22,268 nt of DNA from Actinomycetes bacterium. Its GTDB lineage: Bacteria > Actinomycetota > Acidimicrobiia > Acidimicrobiales > RAAP-2. Every line of letters begins with the position of its first letter. Within the stretch, counting starts at the first letter, position 1. This document shows positions 21,292 through 22,268 of the stretch, piece after piece. The notes below the pieces were generated by a model, which was not told where the DNA came from, did no database searches, and was given only the letters and a program-made list of their open reading frames with translations. Location of the stretch: assembly GCA_021849765.1 (NCBI GenBank), contig JAJZSM010000004.1, forward strand, positions 1 through 22,268, read 5' to 3'. The position numbers and the translations under genes were made by a program.

Positions 21292-21297
21292 ATGTTA
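21292..21297 (-). promoter_or_regulatory. Candidate -10 box for menE (leaderless)
   Basis: Minus-strand TAACAT is followed by 6 nt (CATCAC) and GTG 21285. The bases between cannot act as a Shine-Dalgarno. Confidence 0.45.
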
Positions 21298-21372
21298 GGG
21301 GTGCCCGGGCGCGCTCGATGGTGGCGATCCGCGCCAGGGCTCGAACGGTAGTCTTCACGATCAGGGGTGAGT

Positions 21373-21762
21373 ATGGCGTCACTGCGGTACGAAGCGCGCA
21401 TCGCCGCGTCGGCTGACCGGGTCTGGCAGATCATCGAAGATCCCGCGTCGATACCGAACTGGTTCCCGGGCATCGTCAGCGCCAGCGTCGACGGCTCGAC
21501 GCGGACAATCGAATTGAAAAGTGGCATTGTTATGCCCGAAGAGATCCTCGAAGTCGATGCCTTGCAACGTCGATTCGCCTATCGGATCGTGGCGCCCCAG
21601 TACCGGTGGCACCTGGGCACGATCGACGTCATCGAACTCGCCGAGCTCGACACGCTCTGCGTCTATTCGACCAGCGCCGAGCCCTCGACGCTGGCCCTCT
21701 TGATCGGGGGCGCCACCGCCGAGGCGCTCGAGTCGATCAAGCGGATCGCCGAAGGCACGTGA
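21373..21762 (+). CDS. SRPBCC (START/polyketide-cyclase-like) family protein
   Basis: A 129-aa helix-grip protein of the SRPBCC superfamily, whose members hold hydrophobic ligands in a deep cavity. It begins MASLRYEARIAASADRVWQIIEDPASIPNWFPGI, the standard opening (strand, then A-x-x-VW-x-x-I-x-D-P-x-x-x-x-W-F). It then has alternating strands (RTIELKSGIVMPEEILEVD, RRFAYRIVAPQYRWHLGTIDV) and a long C-terminal helix (TAEALESIKRIAEGT). No catalytic residues can be assigned. ATG 21373 follows AGGGG at a reasonable distance; GTG 21367 would add two residues. Its stop overlaps the sulfatase ATG by one base (TGATG), so the two genes are coupled, which gives the only hint of role. Confidence 0.88.
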   Translation: MASLRYEARIAASADRVWQIIEDPASIPNWFPGIVSASVDGSTRTIELKSGIVMPEEILEVDALQRRFAYRIVAPQYRWHLGTIDVIELAELDTLCVYSTSAEPSTLALLIGGATAEALESIKRIAEGT

Positions 21763-22268
21763 TGCCGAGGCGGATCCTCTTCATCACGACCGACCAGCAG
21801 CGCTACGACACGGTCGGTGCCAACGGAGGGCAGGTCGCGCGCACGCCGACCCTGGACCGTTTGGCTGCCGAGGGCATCCGCTACGAGCGGTGCCAGCCGA
21901 CCTCGGTCGTGTGCATGCCGTCGCGCGCGTCGATGCTGACGGGCCAGTATCCGAGCACCCACGGGACGTGGATGAATGGAGTGCCGCTGGCCGTAGACGC
22001 GCCATCCATCGCCGAACACCTCCACGACGCTGGCTACGCGACGGCGTTGATCGGCAAGGCGCACTTCGAGCCTTTCTTGGATCCCTTCGGTCGCTTCGTC
22101 GAGAACGCGCTCGCGCACCTCGGGATCCCGACCGCCGACTCACCGTGGTTCGGTGGTCGACGCGGGGTCCACCGGGGATTCGACCACCTCGAGCTCGCGA
22201 CCCACGGCGTGCTCGGTCCGCTGCACTACGCGACGTGGCTACGACAGAACCATCCCGAGGCGGTTGCC
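21762..22268 (+). CDS. Sulfatase (alkaline-phosphatase superfamily), N-terminal part
   Basis: The first 169 residues of a type I sulfatase; the gene runs past the window end. It begins MPRRILFITTDQQRYD, the opening metal-binding block (D11). The active-site signature is C51-M-P-S-R55 in SVVCMPSRASMLTGQYPSTHG; the cysteine is converted to formylglycine by a formylglycine-generating enzyme. K99 (GKAHFEP) matches a conserved lysine. There is no signal peptide, so a cytoplasmic site is likely for the form seen here. Similar proteins split choline-O-sulfate, aryl sulfates or sulfated sugars; the substrate cannot be told from this part. The ATG overlaps the SRPBCC stop by one base. Confidence 0.9.
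   Translation, partial: MPRRILFITTDQQRYDTVGANGGQVARTPTLDRLAAEGIRYERCQPTSVVCMPSRASMLTGQYPSTHGTWMNGVPLAVDAPSIAEHLHDAGYATALIGKAHFEPFLDPFGRFVENALAHLGIPTADSPWFGGRRGVHRGFDHLELATHGVLGPLHYATWLRQNHPEAVA

Noticed and set aside
1..22268. Insertion sequence, phage or genomic-island signals
   Set aside because: No transposase, integrase, tRNA, target duplication or clear shift in base composition was seen; the gene order at the left is that of the core genome.

Overview
The window is GC-rich actinobacterial chromosome. It opens with the end of the division and cell-wall (dcw) cluster in the order usual for Actinobacteria: yggS - sepF - yggT - divIVA - a lysine-rich DksA/TraR-type protein - lspA - rluD. 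dnaE follows a little downstream. A Wag31/DivIVA homologue, a Bpa/PafE proteasome activator and a histone H1-like/DksA fusion all point to Actinobacteria. The divergence of several proteins from mycobacterial and streptomycete forms makes a deep-branching class such as Acidimicrobiia my best guess, but this is inference and no rRNA is present to test it.

Layout. 1-4483 (+): division, envelope and ribosome-modification genes, several with overlapping stop/start codons. 4560-5408 (-): an RpoD-like sigma factor. 5630-6079 (-) and 6283-6765 (+): an Rrf2-type regulator divergent from the proteasome activator, with a perfect 9-5-9 palindrome between them. 6819-10379 (+): dnaE. 10421-11092 (+): an unrecognised protein, convergent with 13809-11105 (-), a two-gene unit of a YyaL/SPATA20-type thioredoxin-fold protein and an unknown protein. 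About 13875-14717 (-): a badly decayed PfkB-type sugar kinase. 14887-20174 (+): a sugar locus with a Gfo/Idh/MocA dehydrogenase, a XylF-like binding protein, a single-domain ABC ATPase, a XylH-like permease and an SDR dehydrogenase. 20176-21285 (-): a MenE-like acyl-CoA ligase. 21373-end (+): an SRPBCC protein overlapping the start of a Cys-type sulfatase that runs off the window.

How the genes work together. The first block serves septum placement (SepF, DivIVA), lipoprotein maturation (LspA), 23S rRNA modification (RluD family) and chromosome replication (DnaE). The sugar block looks like uptake of a pentose-like sugar with dehydrogenases on both sides, while the only sugar kinase nearby is dead. 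No isomerase or kinase replaces it in view, so an oxidative route is possible.

Regulatory structure seen directly: TANNNT-like -10 boxes 6-8 nt upstream of several start codons that lack a Shine-Dalgarno (leaderless mRNAs); a 23-bp Rrf2-size palindrome; a 9-bp inverted repeat upstream of the Gfo gene; and a 14-bp inverted repeat across the binding-protein/ATPase junction. I found no tRNA, rRNA, CRISPR array or insertion sequence.
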